Source of the DNA: JALSIF01 sp026981635 [NCBI: bacterium]
Lineage (GTDB): Bacteria; 4484-113; JALSIF01
Length of the DNA stretch: 6,135 nucleotides
Assembly (NCBI GenBank): GCA_026981635.1
Contig: JALSIF010000026.1
Span: 1-6,135, forward strand
Direction: 5' to 3'
Below the pieces are notes generated by a model that saw only the letters and a list, made by a program, of their open reading frames with translations, was not told the origin of the DNA and did not search any database. Positions 6,096 to 6,135 of this stretch are shown here, one piece after another. The first letter of the stretch is position 1. The number at the start of each line of letters is the position of its first letter. Position numbers and translations under genes: made by a program.

Positions 6096-6135
6096 ACCAT
6101 CCAGAGGAGGAGGTCGCCCGGCGCGGGGTCCGCGC
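6079..6135 (+). CDS. Start of next gene, probably the PilO/GspM-like partner (3' truncated)
   Basis: The frame opens at ATG 6079, overlaps the last 17 bp of the PilM-PilN gene in another frame, and runs open to the window edge (19 codons). The visible residues MSSRPRPSRGGGRPARGPR form a basic, Arg/Gly/Pro-rich stretch with no hydrophobic segment, as expected for a cytoplasmic tail before a membrane helix. The overlap implies translational coupling with the upstream gene. In the usual order PilM-N-O the next member is PilO, which pairs with PilN through its periplasmic domain; that identity is inferred from position only. A later start outside the window is possible, because GAGGAGGAGG (6103-6112 region) is also Shine-Dalgarno-like. 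Confidence 0.6.
   Translation, partial: MSSRPRPSRGGGRPARGPR

Overview
The window looks like part of a chromosomal type IV pilus / type II secretion (T4P/T2SS) envelope-machine locus from a diderm bacterium. The DNA is GC-rich, densely coding and all on the + strand. A secretin means an outer membrane is present, and the clear AGGAGG-type ribosome binding sites and sigma70-type promoter are bacterial. The lineage cannot be fixed from the sequence. Long Gly-rich inserts and the unusual gene order hint at a deep-branching, non-proteobacterial phylum (Armatimonadota-like is a guess). No mobile element, CRISPR array, tRNA or rRNA was seen.

Layout, left to right. (1) 2-736: the 3' end of a gene for a pseudopilin-associated protein resembling the C-terminal part of GspK/PilX, with a DxDxDGxxD calcium-type loop. 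(2) 737-1030: a 294-bp non-coding gap with a near-consensus promoter (TTGACA, 17-bp spacer, TAGAAT) and a strong ribosome binding site. That site argues that the secretin starts at GTG 1031, not at the in-frame ATG 986. (3) 1031-3985: a 984-residue PilQ-like secretin with signal peptide, two AMIN-like modules, N0 and N1 ring domains and the secretin barrel domain. About 100 residues of Gly/Phe repeat interrupt its N1 domain. (4) 3986-4082: a 97-bp gap with a possible weak promoter very close to the next start. (5) 4083-6095: a 670-residue natural fusion of PilM (actin-like, cytoplasmic) and PilN (one membrane helix, coiled coil, periplasmic ferredoxin-like domain), giving a GspL-like layout. 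(6) 6079-6135: the start of the next gene, overlapping by 17 bp in another frame with its own ribosome binding site. By position it is probably the PilO/GspM-like partner.

Together these encode the alignment subcomplex (PilM-PilN, probably with a PilO-like partner downstream) and the outer-membrane channel (PilQ) of one trans-envelope machine, next to a pilus-tip or pseudopilus component. The system class is known. The points most worth a second look are the FG-rich disordered insert in the secretin vestibule, a second Gly-rich insert in the PilN domain, the PilM-PilN fusion with degenerate nucleotide-binding motifs, and the Q-before-M gene order.
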